Positions 1-12,191 are shown, counted from the first letter of the stretch. The stretch: DNA of 64,000 nt from Symsagittifera roscoffensis (GCF_963678635.1 NC_087066.1:15669949-15733948), one strand, 5' to 3'. Numbers and translations are program-made. The notes: generated by a model not told the origin, from the letters alone.

Positions 1-215
1 GACCTTTGTCGTCCCAGGATTAGATCTTAAAAAATCAACCTGTATAACTAATTGCAGCGACAATTAAAAAAAAAATTAATACAAAAAAACTTTTCATCAT
101 AAAGCGTTCAAAATTGAGGCAATCAAGTTCATTCGTATTGTTTTCGCTTGGAATCACGACAGCGAATAGCGTAATAGGAATCAAGACACAAAAAAAAACA
201 AGAAGTCTCACTAAC

Positions 216-2968
216 TTCTAGAATTTTAAAAGGCGCTGGGTAATTATTCAGCGGCGGCTTGCTAATCTTTTCGGTTGCTTTCTTCTTGATATAATCAATC
301 GCCGTCCCACTAGACATTAATTTGTTCGTCATGCTGCTTTTCTTCCCATCTAATGGCGTGACCTAAACAACGAAACCTATTAGTAAAAGAATCTTGAAAT
401 AATTGCGGTTATTTCAGATTTGCCCTCCATTTTTAGAGATTTTCGGCATGTTATTAGTCGACATATATTCCGACCGTTTTCAATCAGTTTTTTTTAAAAA
501 TATAAATGTGCTTCAAGAAAAAAGATAAGAGACAAGCAAGTGCCAAAAAAAATCTATCGTCATTGAAATGGGATAGGCGTTGGTGCACTTGAAAGCGCTT
601 CTGTAATCAAACCATGCCATAAAATCGTCCATTTTACCTGAATTGATCCCTTGACTAGTCCAAGCACAGTCTTGATGCCTGTTGTCTTCAAATACTCCAT
701 TGTATTGAGACCAGAGTCTAAAGTTCCAGGACCCAAGGGGTCAACCAGGGCGTCCACAAGCTTCATCTTCTTGGCCTTGGTTGCGTTCAGCTGCTTGCCA
801 GTCATGATGAGGTCCAGTGCTTTGTCCAGGGTCATGTCGGGGATTCGGGGAATTCTGTATGTGCCACCTGCTCCGGGAAGCAACCCCAACATTACCTATT
901 TCAAATGCAAAATGACTCATTTTCCATTCCTGAGACAAATTACGACTCATTGCAAAAATCAGCTATTTTGTTTAAATTTATATTTAAGTTTTAGAATTAT
1001 GGGATGATTTGTAGAATTGAGATAAATAATCATTAGCAGGGGTGTTTATAAGAATGAAATTTAGAGTGTTTATCCACGAGGCGAAAAACTTAATGAGTTG
1101 TTCATTCTTTAGCCTCAACAATTCAACCTCACTAGCGAACAAATATTTACCTCGGGAACTCCTAGAGCAGTCTTGGGATCATCCAGTGCAATTCTGTAGT
1201 GACAGGCCAGAGCTACTTCCAGACCTCCTCCCAGACAGGGACCAGCTATCGCTGCCACAACTGGCTTCCTACAGTTCTCTATTCTGTTGTTTAAGTTCTA
1301 GAGAAACAAAATCATGCGTTCATGCAAATCTGTCTTTCAATCATTTTTTTCTGTAAATGATACTTGACTTTGACCAACCATGTGATATAAAAAAATGATC
1401 AGATTATTACAGCTCAAAAATAACTTATCGATCAGGGTTCCCCTATATTGATTTAAAAAATTTGATGTATCGCGATTATTCTACTTCCAGAAAGACTGGA
1501 TTTCAACACTTCTTCGGAATTGATACACACACCAGTTTAATCATCTATAAACTTGAGAAATGTCATCTGTTTAAAAGAAACAGATTTCTTGCAACTCACC
1601 TGTCCATGTGTAGCTATGGTCTGTGCTTCCTCTGCATTCGCACATCTGTCCAGCATCTTGATATCAGCACCGGCGATGAATGAGCCCTTCTTGCTGGAGA
1701 TCAGAAGAGCACCCTTCACTTCACTGTGGTCCTCGATCAGATCCAGCACTTTCGGCATCTCATCAATCACCGCTTCGTTTAAAACATTCATCTAAAGTCA
1801 CAATCATTATACTTGTCAAGCAATTCATAAATATCACAAAAACATAGCAGTGCCAAGGTATTAAAATATATAAAATCATATATAATTTTGGTAAGCCTGA
1901 AAACAATTTATTATTATTATTATTATTTTTATTTAAATCATCATTACTATTTTCTGTACCTTATTGTCGGGTACATCTAGAGACACCACAGCCACTCCGT
2001 CTATTAAGTTCACAGTCATGGTCGATGTCTTCATCAGTTCAGGTCCACTCACGCTACCAGGCACTGTATGCACTGCACACGCGGAGGCAGAGGAGGACAT
2101 GGAGGCCAACTCCTTTCTATTACGGGACGACTGCATTGAGCCCATTGGAGACGTTCTACTGAGGACTAAACATTCAACTAAATTATAGTAACAAATGAAT
2201 TAATTATCATCTTGGAGAAATGAAATGAACCACAGAGAGTACTATGCGTTGAGATAACTGAACACTGATTAGTAGACTTGAGTTATTTCTTCGACCACCC
2301 TTCCAAGGTGGAAACGAGCTTCAGATTCGTCATTTTTTCTTCAAAAAAAATGTTGTCGCTACATCCTGAGCTTTTATAATGGTTTAGCCATGCTACTTTC
2401 AGGCCACACAGAAATCGGCGATCATGTCTCTTTGGTCTTAAATTATCACTCTTCGAAACTCCTTTCAATGGTCTGATTGGAAGGAAGCCTAGTATACTAC
2501 TCAGTGATCGGCCATCTTTATTCTCTTTGACACACTTTTACAACATCCAGGAGATATTATCACACCCTTGATAAAATAACCTTTAAAAAATAAGAATACT
2601 AAAAAAACTGATCCTGTGAAATAACTATCCGAGAACACGAAAGAACTGCAAAAAGCATTTTCTGGTGGTTTTACCTTAATGTCTGAAAAATCTATTCAAC
2701 TTTCTGAAAAAATCGACAAATCTCGGAAATTCTCACTTGATTTACTGCTACTATTTGGTGTTAAAGTGGATAACTCTGCAAGCACCCTCTTTGTTTTGGG
2801 ACCACTAACAACTGAAGCTAAAACACGGTCAACGCCTGAAACAACAAATGGGTGTCTTTATGTTCAGATGCACATTGTCTTTAAATAAAACATGTTTATA
2901 TAATCTAACTTACCGCATGATCGAACTGCAGAAACATTAGGGGGGACCTTGCACAGGCTCCGCAGCAT
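216..2968 (-). CDS. HADHA: HADHA, mitochondrial trifunctional enzyme alpha subunit, 5' exons (gene runs off the left edge)
   Basis: Six exons read on the minus strand: 2914-2968, 1960-2165, 1600-1791, 1151-1297, 638-895 and 216-362. Every junction has GT and AG and joins in frame. The first intron is phase 1 and the rest are phase 0. The first exon starts MLRSLCKV, a short basic leader, and the second adds an Arg/Ser-rich stretch, consistent with a mitochondrial presequence. The crotonase (enoyl-CoA hydratase) domain follows: [10 protein letters not shown] (CoA and oxyanion-hole segment), [17 protein letters not shown] and [12 protein letters not shown]. The protein is known to carry out long-chain enoyl-CoA hydration and 3-hydroxyacyl-CoA dehydrogenation in mitochondrial beta-oxidation. 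Only the hydratase half is in the window; the NAD-binding dehydrogenase half lies to the left. A possible 5'-UTR acceptor (TTTTCAG) ends at 2974, so a non-coding first exon further upstream is possible. Confidence 0.95.
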
Positions 2969-2973
2969 GATTT

Positions 2974-3973
2974 CTGAAAACAAACTATCAAAAAGTGTTT
3001 GACAATCTTCCACTGGACAGCAGTGTTTGCACTTCCATGGACAGCAGAAAAACGAACTGCTAAAAAAAAGATTTAACGGCTGGTCGGAACACGCTTTTTA
3101 ACATCTCAACAATTTCTTGCATCATTGAATCATCTAGAGATGCAGAATACCACAACTTAACCTCTATGTTTGAATTTCGATGTAGAAAAACAAACATTTT
3201 AGATACATTTTCATATATCAGTTAAATTACAAACACTACATCAGGAATGCTCTACGGGTTATTCAACCCTTCTAGTAGCATCCCTCCAAGCCACCTAGAA
3301 TACAAAAAGGTCTTTGGAAATTATATTGTTATCAACCAAAAAATTATACACCCTTATTATTTTCAATGAAATCGAGTTTTTCGTTTTCGAAGTTTTGTCA
3401 GCAGATAAAAATAATAACCCTTTCATTTGTGCTCTAGTTTCTCTTGCAGTCATAGGTCTGTCCAAATGCAAAATATTTAAAGGTGATTCCTTTCTTAGTT
3501 GCCCAAAAATTTCTCAGAAAACTTGAGCAAAAATAATTCAAATAATATTATTGTCAGTGAAAATTTTTGAAATGTGTTCAAACTTACGCATAAAAAATAT
3601 AGTCCGCACTATTTTTCCGAACTAAACTATGTCACTGCTCTCTTGCTTTTCGCATTCAGGTAGAAGATATTTTGCTAAATGATTCGAATTTATCGTATCC
3701 TGATTCAGTTTCTGAAAAAAATAGTGCAAGCAAACTTAACTGCAAATTAAACCACAGAGCCCTATAGCGCAAGCACAATTGTGTAATATTATTTTTCAAT
3801 ATTTCATTGAAAGCCTTCTCTTTCACTCATTCATTTCTAGCCCCACCTCAATTGAATTACTTCAACGCAGAGGCGAAGCAGAGCTTCGCAACACTTACGA
3901 TAGAAAAATTAAGGAATCTCGCTATTTACGGATGAAAGAAATAAAACTAAACCTCATTGGGTTTTTATCGAAT
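2974..3973. other. HADHA upstream region, no gene recognised
   Basis: No open frame here resembles a known protein. The stretch lies between the first HADHA coding exon and the Polinton target site and should hold the HADHA promoter, but I see no clear TATA box. At 3873-3900 it carries the dispersed motif GAGGCGAAGCAGAGCTTCGC, related copies of which occur near 29602 and 42582. Confidence 0.5.
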
Positions 3974-3979
3974 TGTAAC
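3974..3979. repeat. Polinton target-site duplication, left (TGTAAC)
   Basis: TGTAAC lies directly before the terminal AGTAGTATTG of the Polinton. The same six bases follow the right terminus at 24287-24292. Six-base duplications are typical of Polinton integration. The duplicated inner copy of the left end has the same hexamer at 6191-6196. Confidence 0.95.
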
Positions 3980-4229
3980 AGTAGTATTGTATCGTGTCCC
4001 GGATCCTAAGGGGGGGGGGGTCCTTCCTAAGGGGGGGGGTCCTCACGTAAAGCAAAATCCTAGGAAAGGGGTCCTTAATTTTTTGGAGGACCCCTATCCT
4101 AGGATTTTGTAAATGATCGCAAGTTCCCACCCCTAAAGTAAAAGACCCCCTCCTTAGGATCTTGTTAAGCTGAGCTCAACAACCGGGACGCGATACAATA
4201 ATTCCTTCTAATTCCTTTTAAAGCGGTCC
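3980..4229 (+). repeat. Polinton left terminal inverted repeat, outer copy
   Basis: About 250 bp matches the reverse complement of 24033-24286; similarity is high over the first 160 bases and lower afterwards. It contains two G runs (11 and 9 bases at 4010-4020 and 4031-4039). It also contains an internal inverted repeat: TATTGTATCGTGTCCC at 3985-4000 pairs with GGGACGCGATACAATA at 4185-4200, so the terminus can fold into a long hairpin. An inner copy begins at 6197 with shorter G runs (7 and 8). Confidence 0.9.
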
Positions 4230-4574
4230 CTTTTCCCGCGATAATTAAAATTAATCGTCCTAATTCCTGAACTTTTCTTTTTCGTCCTAGTTTCATGTGG
4301 ATATCATTTCCTGGCTTTCTTTCTTTCTTTTCGTCAAAGATTTGTCATGCTATTAAAGTTTGTTAACAAGCCTAAGGATTTCACACATTTGTTTGAATTA
4401 ACACTTGGTTTGCGTCTACTAGTTTATTTGCCTGAAGCTATTTATGTTAAAACAGTGATGGAGCTCAATACGAGTATTTTATTAGTTGTAAATTGGTAAA
4501 AACCAAAACATATACAAGTCGAAGTATAAAAAGGACGAAGAGTAAAAATCATCTGAAAATATATGTTTCAGACT

Positions 4575-6115
4575 TTAATGTTTATTGTTTTGGTTTTCTT
4601 TGCGTTGTTTTTTAGATGGTCGTTCTTCTGAAGCTTCAGATAAAATAAATGGGTTTTTTATAGGGGGACGTTCACGGACTCGGCTACTAGAAGCTTCTTC
4701 TTCTTCTTGCAGCTCTGCTTCTGAGTAGGGCCGCTGTAAAAATCCCCAATCCGGAAGTGTAAAATCGGGAGAACTGTTATCAGTTTCATTGTATGAGTTG
4801 GCCCACTCGGTGTCCATGTAAATGTCTTCTAGAAAAGCATTTTCTTCAGCGGCTTTATGGCCAAAGGGCACTGTCGAAATTCCGTCGAAAAGTAGAAAAC
4901 GTTTTGAGTCGAATGGTGATAATGCAAGTTTGTTTTGTTTCACGGTCATATTGGTGTGACCTTTCGAAACTATATTATAGTTGTACACTCTCATTGTTTT
5001 TCCAGTGAATAATGTGTCCCTGAAGGTTTGGTGGACCAGTTCTCTCTGTGCACTCCGTTTAATTCCTTTGGCACTCAATTTTTGAGTGCCTTCTAAACAG
5101 AAGCAAAATTATTATTCTTTTCTACAACGTAGGGGATAGCTTCATTTCACTTCAGCAACTCAATTTATACCGAACAAAATTTGATTCATTTTACCAAAAA
5201 AGAGCAGAAGACTCTAAATTATGATTAAAAAAGAGGAAAAAAGAGGGAATATGTTGTCAGATAAATCAACGTTTAGGCAACATTGTATAATGTTGCCTAA
5301 ATCAGCTAAATGCCCATAGTTTAATGCAACAAATTAAGGGGTGTAGGTAGGTTGGTGGTGGTATTTTTGTTCTGTAAAAGGTAGGAATGGGGGGTGGAAG
5401 GGTGGCTTAAATTTTATTTACCATTAAGGACGACCGAATATAGTTTCGGTTTTAGGGCGATGAATTCTCTGATCGGCTTCCCACCAGTCTCGTCTTTGAA
5501 CTTCAGCACAACTTTCTTGTTGGTATCCTCGAACAAGAAATGGTCCTTATCGTAATTTGAAAAGTCGAAATCAGCTTTTATTTTCTCCAAGTCTCGGTAA
5601 ACGTCATCAGTTTTTATGGCGTAAATAAAACTATCCGTGTCGGAGTAAAGGAGTTCCAAGTTTAGATTTGGTTTCATTTTTCGATAATGAAACTGAAACA
5701 TGAAACGCTTGGCGAGGTCTAGGATGGTTGCACCAACTATCATAGGTTTATCCCACAATATTTTTGTTACTGAAAAGCTAATTGTGGCTAATTGATCGTC
5801 AATGATTTGAAAGCTTTTCATTGTGCTCAGAGCTGTTTTTTGTAAAAGTTCTCTCTCATTCCTTACAATCTCCAGCTTCTTTCTTCCTAACTTAGACTCC
5901 ATTGTCTTACCGAAAGCTGAATTAACAATTAGCTTGTAGAAGTTCTCCTGGAATTTATTTACCGCGGCTTTTTGTAGGCGGGTGTTGAGGTCGACAAAGG
6001 GTGCCATCCAGTGACTTTGGCGGAACTGAAGAACTTTTCCGAGGTGAGTTATTTTCATTCCCAGCTCATGGTACAATTTTAGGGTAAGGTAGTGCAAAAC
6101 ATAACCTTCTTTAGG
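4575..6115 (-). pseudogene. Duplicated 3' part of Polinton DNA polymerase B
   Basis: This truncated copy comes from the 2.2-kb tandem duplication. It holds exon 3 (4575-5092) and the last part of exon 2 (5422-6115), including the palm motifs NSAFG and SDTDS. The exonuclease domain, motif A and the N-terminal half are missing, and the frame is cut at 6115 where the duplication breaks. It cannot encode a working polymerase. The intron between the two pieces is preserved with the same GT and AG. Confidence 0.9.
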
Positions 6116-6196
6116 GATCTCAAAATTAAGGAATCTCGCTATTTACGGATGAAAGAAATAAAACTAAACCTCATTGGGTTTTTATCGAATTGTAAC

Positions 6197-6441
6197 AGTA
6201 GTATTGTATCGTGTCCCGGATCCTAAGGGGGGGTCCTTCCTAAGGGGGGGGTCCTCACGTAAAGCAAAATCCTAGGAAAGGGGTCCTTAATTTTTTGGAG
6301 GACCCCTATCCTAGGATTTTGTAAATGATCGCAAGTTCCCACCCCTAAAGTAAAAGACCCCCTCCTTAGGATCTTGTTAAGCTGAGCTCAACAACCGGGA
6401 CGCGATACAATAATTCCTTCTAATTCCTTTTAAAGCGGTCC
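6197..6441 (+). repeat. Polinton left terminal inverted repeat, inner copy (probably the original end)
   Basis: This is the same sequence as 3980-4229 apart from shorter G runs, preceded by the same TGTAAC hexamer at 6191-6196 and the same 70 bases of host flank. It adjoins the intact polymerase gene, so it is likely the true left end of the inserted element, or is indistinguishable from it. Confidence 0.85.
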
Positions 6442-6786
6442 CTTTTCCCGCGATAATTAAAATTAATCGTCCTAATTCCTGAACTTTTCTTTTTCGTCCT
6501 AGTTTCATGTGGATATCATTTCCTGGCTTTCTTTCTTTCTTTTCGTCAAAGATTTGTCATGCTATTAAAGTTTGTTAACAAGCCTAAGGATTTCACACAT
6601 TTGTTTGAATTAACACTTGGTTTGCGTCTACTAGTTTATTTGCCTGAAGCTATTTATGTTAAAACAGTGATGGAGCTCAATACGAGTATTTTATTAGTTG
6701 TAAATTGGTAAAAACCAAAACATATACAAGTCGAAGTATAAAAAGGACGAAGAGTAAAAATCATCTGAAAATATATGTTTCAGACT

Positions 6787-9700
6787 TTAATGTTTATTGT
6801 TTTGGTTTTCTTTGCGTTGTTTTTTAGATGGTCGTTCTTCTGAAGCTTCAGATAAAATAAATGGGTTTTTTATAGGGGGACGTTCACGGACTCGGCTACT
6901 AGAAGCTTCTTCTTCTTCTTGCAGCTCTGCTTCTGAGTAGGGCCGCTGTAAAAATCCCCAATCCGGAAGTGTAAAATCGGGAGAACTGTTATCAGTTTCA
7001 TTGTATGAGTTGGCCCACTCGGTGTCCATGTAAATGTCTTCTAGAAAAGCATTTTCTTCAGCGGCTTTATGGCCAAAGGGCACTGTCGAAATTCCGTCGA
7101 AAAGTAGAAAACGTTTTGAGTCGAATGGTGATAATGCAAGTTTGTTTTGTTTCACTGTCATATTGGTGTGACCTTTCGAAACTATATTATAGTTGTACAC
7201 TCTCATTGTTTTTCCAGTGAATAATGTGTCCCTGAAGGTTTGGTGGACCAGTTCTCTCTGTGCACTCCGTTTAATTCCTTTGGCACTCAATTTTTGAGTG
7301 CCTTCTAAACAGAAGCAAAATTATTATTCTTTTCTACAACGTAGGGGATAGCTTCATTTCACTTCAGCAACTCAATTTATACCGAACAAAATTTGATTCA
7401 TTTTACCAAAAAAGAGCAGAAGACTCTAAATTATGATTAAAAAAGAGGAAAAAAGAGGGAATATGTTGTCAGATAAATCAACGTTTAGGCAACATTGTAT
7501 AATGTTGCCTAAATCAGCTAAATGCCCATAGTTTAATGCAACAAATTAAGGGGTGTAGGTAGGTTGGTGGTGGTATTTTTGTTCTGTAAAAGGTAGGAAT
7601 GGGGGGTGGAAGGGTGGCTTAAATTTTATTTACCATTAAGGACGACCGAATATAGTTTCGGTTTTAGGGCGATGAATTCTCTGATCGGCTTCCCACCAGT
7701 CTCGTCTTTGAACTTCAGCACAACTTTCTTGTTGGTATCCTCGAACAAGAAATGGTCCTTATCGTAATTTGAAAAGTCGAAATCAGCTTTTATTTTCTCC
7801 AAGTCTCGGTAAACGTCATCAGTTTTTATGGCGTAAATAAAACTATCCGTGTCGGAGTAAAGGAGTTCCAAGTTTAGATTTGGTTTCATTTTTCGATAAT
7901 GAAACTGAAACATGAAACGCTTGGCGAGGTCTAGGATGGTTGCACCAACTATCATAGGTTTATCCCACAATATTTTTGTTACTGAAAAGCTAATTGTGGC
8001 TAATTGATCGTCAATGATTTGAAAGCTTTTCATTGTGCTCAGAGCTGTTTTTTGTAAAAGTTCTCTCTCATTCCTTACAATCTCCAGCTTCTTTCTTCCT
8101 AACTTAGACTCCATTGTCTTACCGAAAGCTGAATTAACAATTAGCTTGTAGAAGTTCTCCTGGAATTTATTTACCGCGGCTTTTTGTAGGCGGGTGTTGA
8201 GGTCGACAAAGGGTGCCATCCAGTGACTTTGGCGGAACTGAAGAACTTTTCCGAGGTGAGTTATTTTCATTCCCAGCTCATGGTACAATTTTAGGGTAAG
8301 GTAGTGCAAAACATAACCTTCTTTAGGATGCAAGGTCTGTAGAAGCTTTGGCACTTTTGGCAGTGTGGTGATTCCCAATTTTCCCAACATGTCGACTTGC
8401 TCGTTGCTCATTGCACCGATGTCCACTACTTCACGAGAGGGGGCAAGGGGGTAATCAGCAAAGAAGTCGTGAAGCTCTTCGGGTATGGTTAAATTGACTT
8501 CAACTATATAACCCCACTCTGAGGTTTCGCTGGTGAGCAGTATGTCTGCCAGACTTTTTTCAACTATTGAAAAATCGTTTAAGGGCAAAGGGCAGTGTTT
8601 CATTATCCCCCCGTACAAATTGTTTGCATCAATATTGAGGATGTAGCTTGATGGTTCTGAGGGCGAAAAATCGTCGAGGTTTTTATTGTTTGCTTTGTAA
8701 AATCGGCGCGCGTAAACCGACGACATGCCTCCTCGTATCATTCGCTGCACAAGGTCTAGATGTTCACGGTCCGTTAAGAGTTTCAGTTCGGGCTTACAAA
8801 CTTTTAGAAAGGCGTCCCCGGAAAAGTTACTTGCCGTGAAGTAACAGGCGCAATCCAGCCCGTATGTTTGATAGCAAACTTCACGAAAAGCTTCGAAAAC
8901 GGAAGCAAGCAACAGCACATCTGTAGTCAAGTACAAGTCGTGGTAATCACCAAGTGAGCCACACTTCAGTTCGGTGAAAACTTTAAGGGCATGATTGTAC
9001 TCGCTTCTTGAAACACTCACATCCCCTCCTGTTAGACTATTTTTCCACATTGCTCGTGGGGGAAGGCGAGTTTCTCGGAATTTTTCGAATGAGTTGAAGT
9101 ATGAGTAGGGGTAATGCCCTTTCTGTTTCAACAGACTGACTTTTTCAGGTGAGTGGCCGAGTTTTTCAAAATAGTTCTCCAGCAGAAAAAACTTTTCGTT
9201 GGGCAAATTATCGACAAGTTTTGCCAACGATGCTAGCATGAACCTATACGAATCGATGAATCTCAGATTTTTGTAGAGTTTTTTGATTTTTCCGTTTTTG
9301 TCCGTGTACGTTTTTATGTAGACTGAGATTGTCAAGGATATATATTTTTGTTCAGATGCGGGTATTACGGAAAAAGTGTTTTCCGAATCGCTTTTTGCCA
9401 GCGCTTTGATTATAAAGTGTAAATCATAATTTGACAAATTATGAGCTACCACTGGAATGTAATTTGTTGTTTTTCTATTAACGTTACACTCATTGTGTGC
9501 CCAACCCTGAAACTTGTTGGTGTAATGGCAATGATCAAGTACCACTTGATCATTGTCGGAAAAATCATTCTCGCATATCCAACAAATTGTAGCATCTTCC
9601 CGTTCCTGGTCTGTTATACCAGTGAAAGTGTAATATTTCCTTTTTTCTACGTAAATTTGTCTCGCTAACGATTCAAGGGAGCTAATTAGCTCTTCCATCA

Positions 9701-11367
9701 CATTCGGTCCTCTTTTAAGCTCAAACTTTAACAGGTCTTTTTTCCCAAATTCGATTACTGCTAACGCGTAGCCGCACGGTTGATGGATTTCAATTGTTTG
9801 CGTGCTAGATTTTCGCGGATCAGGTTGCGGTCCGTATACTGGTAAGAGCAGTGACTCCAAATCAAAGTAGATTACTCTGGGTACGTACCAACGAGCTGTT
9901 AAGTTTTTGAACTTGTGGTCATCTTTTCCGGGCTTGGGCATTGTTATGACGACATCTTCGTCTTGGTAGCACAGTTCTTGATGTCTTCTCAGAGTTTCGA
10001 ATGAAGCGCATGTGTGGAAACATTTGAGACAAATCTCAGATTGAAATCGGTGCACTTTGTGCCGCACGTACTCGACCAGTTTCTGGAGATCACTTATCAA
10101 CACAAAGTGATATTTTGATCCATCTGTCAGCAGCAACAAGTCCACAATCAGGCTAGTAGTGAATCTGCTCGATACTCTTATGGGCAACAATTCGCCATCG
10201 TTGTACCTGAACAGAAAAATAATTTTTATACCTAGGTTTGGAATGAAATAAAAAGGGTGTTTGAATAGGTGAAGAACATTATTGAAGAAATTTTAAAATT
10301 TTTAGAAGGCAATTAGAATTTGCTTACCGGAAGACGTTGATTTGACAATTGTTCAACTTTTCAAATCTGTCCATATCCATCAGACCCATTGGCATTTCGT
10401 ATTCCCCATTGATTTTCACAATTCCTTCTTTGTCGAGATTGTAGGTTGAGACTTTGTTTTTCTCCAGCCACCGTCTAGATGTGGGGTAGAGGGCCGGCTC
10501 ATTCACATTGTGATATGCGGCAACAAAGCAGTAGAGAAAGCAACGGTCATCATCTTTAGTGTTGATATTTGTGAGCAGAGTAGATGCTGCGCTGAGTGCA
10601 TCAGGTAGCTCGAGGTAGGATCCTGCTCTTATTGGTGAGAAGGCCGCGAAACTGATTTGCAATTTTTCAATTCTGTCAATAATCCATCCGCTACCATGAG
10701 AAGAGAACGAATTGACTTGGTTGACCATATGTTCAATCAGTTCCAAGAATTGAACCCCAGCTATTCCCTCGAAGTACACTGTCAATGTCTTAGTGTTCAG
10801 AAACAGCATGGTCCTTTCGAAGTTTCCACTGTCCCCGTCTTGTACAGTGGGAATTTTGATCATTCCCACTTCCACGTGGAATTGCACCTTGTTCGGACCC
10901 TCTTTGACCCTTTCCAGTATAAGAGCATCTATTTCCTCCTTGTTTTGCATCATGACTTGAAGCAAATCCATTTCTTTTTCACCAACTTTGAGATCGTATC
11001 GACGCAATTTGCCTCTGAACGCGCTTTCCGTTGGGGCAGCGGAAGACGTCGTCTCAATGCCGTCCCAAACTGGCAATGCGTGCTTCTTCAGCAAGTGTTG
11101 TCCATAGCTTTCCGCGGTGAGAAATATTGTATGGCAATAGATACAATGATTATTCGAAGTCATGTCATGTACCAGCTCGACGTGCTCTCGGGCTTCCGAC
11201 AAACTCTCGAATGACTCGAGACACTCATCGCAAACAGTTTGAGGAGGAGGGGGATGAAGGATCTTGTGAACTTTTTGCTCATGTCTTCTCAAGTTCCTTT
11301 TAGAGCTCAGTATTTTTCCGCACTGCTGGCAAGGAACAGGTGTCGCGATAGAAGTAGAGTTCGGCAT
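6787..11367 (-). CDS. Protein-primed family B DNA polymerase of the Polinton (three exons)
   Basis: Exons 10328-11367, 7634-10206 and 6787-7304 join in frame through introns of 121 and 329 nt (GTAAGC...CAG and GTAAAT...TAG), giving 1,376 residues. The first exon has three C2H2 zinc fingers (residues 13-104). In exon 2 I see exonuclease motifs YFDLES (near 462), HNLSNYD (near 602) and YHDLYLTTD (near 768), then palm motifs DANNLYGG (near 873), NSAFG (near 1038) and SDTDS (near 1131). A Cys/His cluster WICEN...DHCHY...AHNEC (555-587), resembling the endonuclease VII zinc motif, sits inside the exonuclease domain. Exon 3 carries the C-terminal segment LSPFDSKRFLLFDGIST and a basic tail SKKQRK. 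Its known role is replication of the element from its termini with a protein primer. The gene ends next to the left terminal repeat. Confidence 0.93.
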
Positions 11368-12072
11368 TGTTTGTTGAAGTTACTGAAGTAATTCAGGAAA
11401 GTTTCAAGAAAATTCAGGAGAATTTCAAGTAGAACTGGTTATGAAAAAGCAAAAGCGAGAAGTGACTAGCACCAAAAAACTTTGCGGGTAAGGGCAAGTA
11501 GAAGCCATTAACGAGAGTTATACTTCGCCGTCTTGGCAATAAGTACTTTCCTTTCCAAAAACAGGGTTTATTCTAGCTTTAAGCTCTATATGTCTCATCA
11601 CTCTGCTCAAGTGGAGGGGTTTTGTATACTAAAAACTGATTCATTTACAGCCTCAAACTTTTGCTGTTAATTTTAAGGGTTAGCGATAAAGTTTTGGCTT
11701 TTTTTAGGGGACTGGTTTAGACTTTCAATTAACATTTCAGCACTAAATTACAAAATTTAAAGCTTAGAATGATTCAGATAGAGCCTAAAACTTTTTCTGA
11801 CTAATTTTAACCGTGAAACAGTAATTTCCTAATGATTTCAAGCCCACTTCTTGGTTTGCGTAAATAGGTATAATAAAAAGTAGAAACATGAGATAAAAGT
11901 ATTCAGAAAGTAAAGCCCTCAACTAACTAATTAAGTTGAAATAAACTAGTAAACTGAAAAAATGAAAATTTTGCAAATTTGACACCTTGATAGTTACCGA
12001 TGCATGATAAGCATAGATTGTCATTTGAATGTGTAAAAGATATCGGAATCAAATTTTCCTTCATGTCATTCA
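11368..12072. other. Region upstream of the polymerase gene, no gene seen
   Basis: AT-rich sequence between the polymerase start codon and the left arm of the inverted-repeat cassette. No open frame here looks like a protein. It would contain the polymerase promoter, but no firm TATA element stands out. Confidence 0.4.
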
Positions 12073-12191
12073 GTGTCCCGTGAAACATTTCATATCATGT
12101 CCTTCGAAATATTAAAGCATGGCCGTTTGGTTTAAGGGGCAAAAGCTAACCCGGCGTTGCTCGTCGCTACGCTCCTCGGGAACGCCTCCCG
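12073..12191 (+). repeat. Left arm of internal 119-bp inverted repeat
   Basis: Matches the reverse complement of 15602-15720. The inner two thirds (GGCCGTTTGGTTTAAGGGGC onward, ending GAACGCCTCCCG) differ at only one or two bases; the outermost 15 bases are more diverged. The inner part is GC-rich and partly self-complementary. Confidence 0.9.

Larger units (their letters stand above)
3905..8327. repeat. 2.2-kb tandem duplication of the Polinton left end plus host flank
   Basis: 3905-6115 and 6122-8327 are almost identical. I noticed one substitution near 4937/7149 and shorter G runs in the second copy. The unit starts about 70 bp outside the element, includes target site, terminal repeat and polymerase exon 3, and breaks inside polymerase exon 2. 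Six junction bases (6116-6121) sit between the copies. Because host flank is included, the duplication must post-date integration. Such near-identity could also be an assembly error that placed two haplotypes in tandem. Confidence 0.9.

Noticed and set aside
560-892. Independent short gene in the left part
   Set aside because: It is an exon of HADHA with intron sequence read through; the exon is 638-895.
3985-4200. Stand-alone MITE with inverted ends TATTGTATCGTGTCCC
   Set aside because: The block coincides with the Polinton termini, occurs at both ends in opposite orientation, and the target duplication lies outside it, so it is part of the terminal repeat.
4575-5078. Separate Polinton gene of 167 residues (also 6787-7290)
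   Set aside because: Its first in-frame codon is TTG. It joins in phase to the polymerase through a GT-AG intron, and its sequence is like a polymerase C-terminus.
10657-11214. 185-residue plus-strand frame
   Set aside because: It is the antisense shadow of polymerase exon 1.
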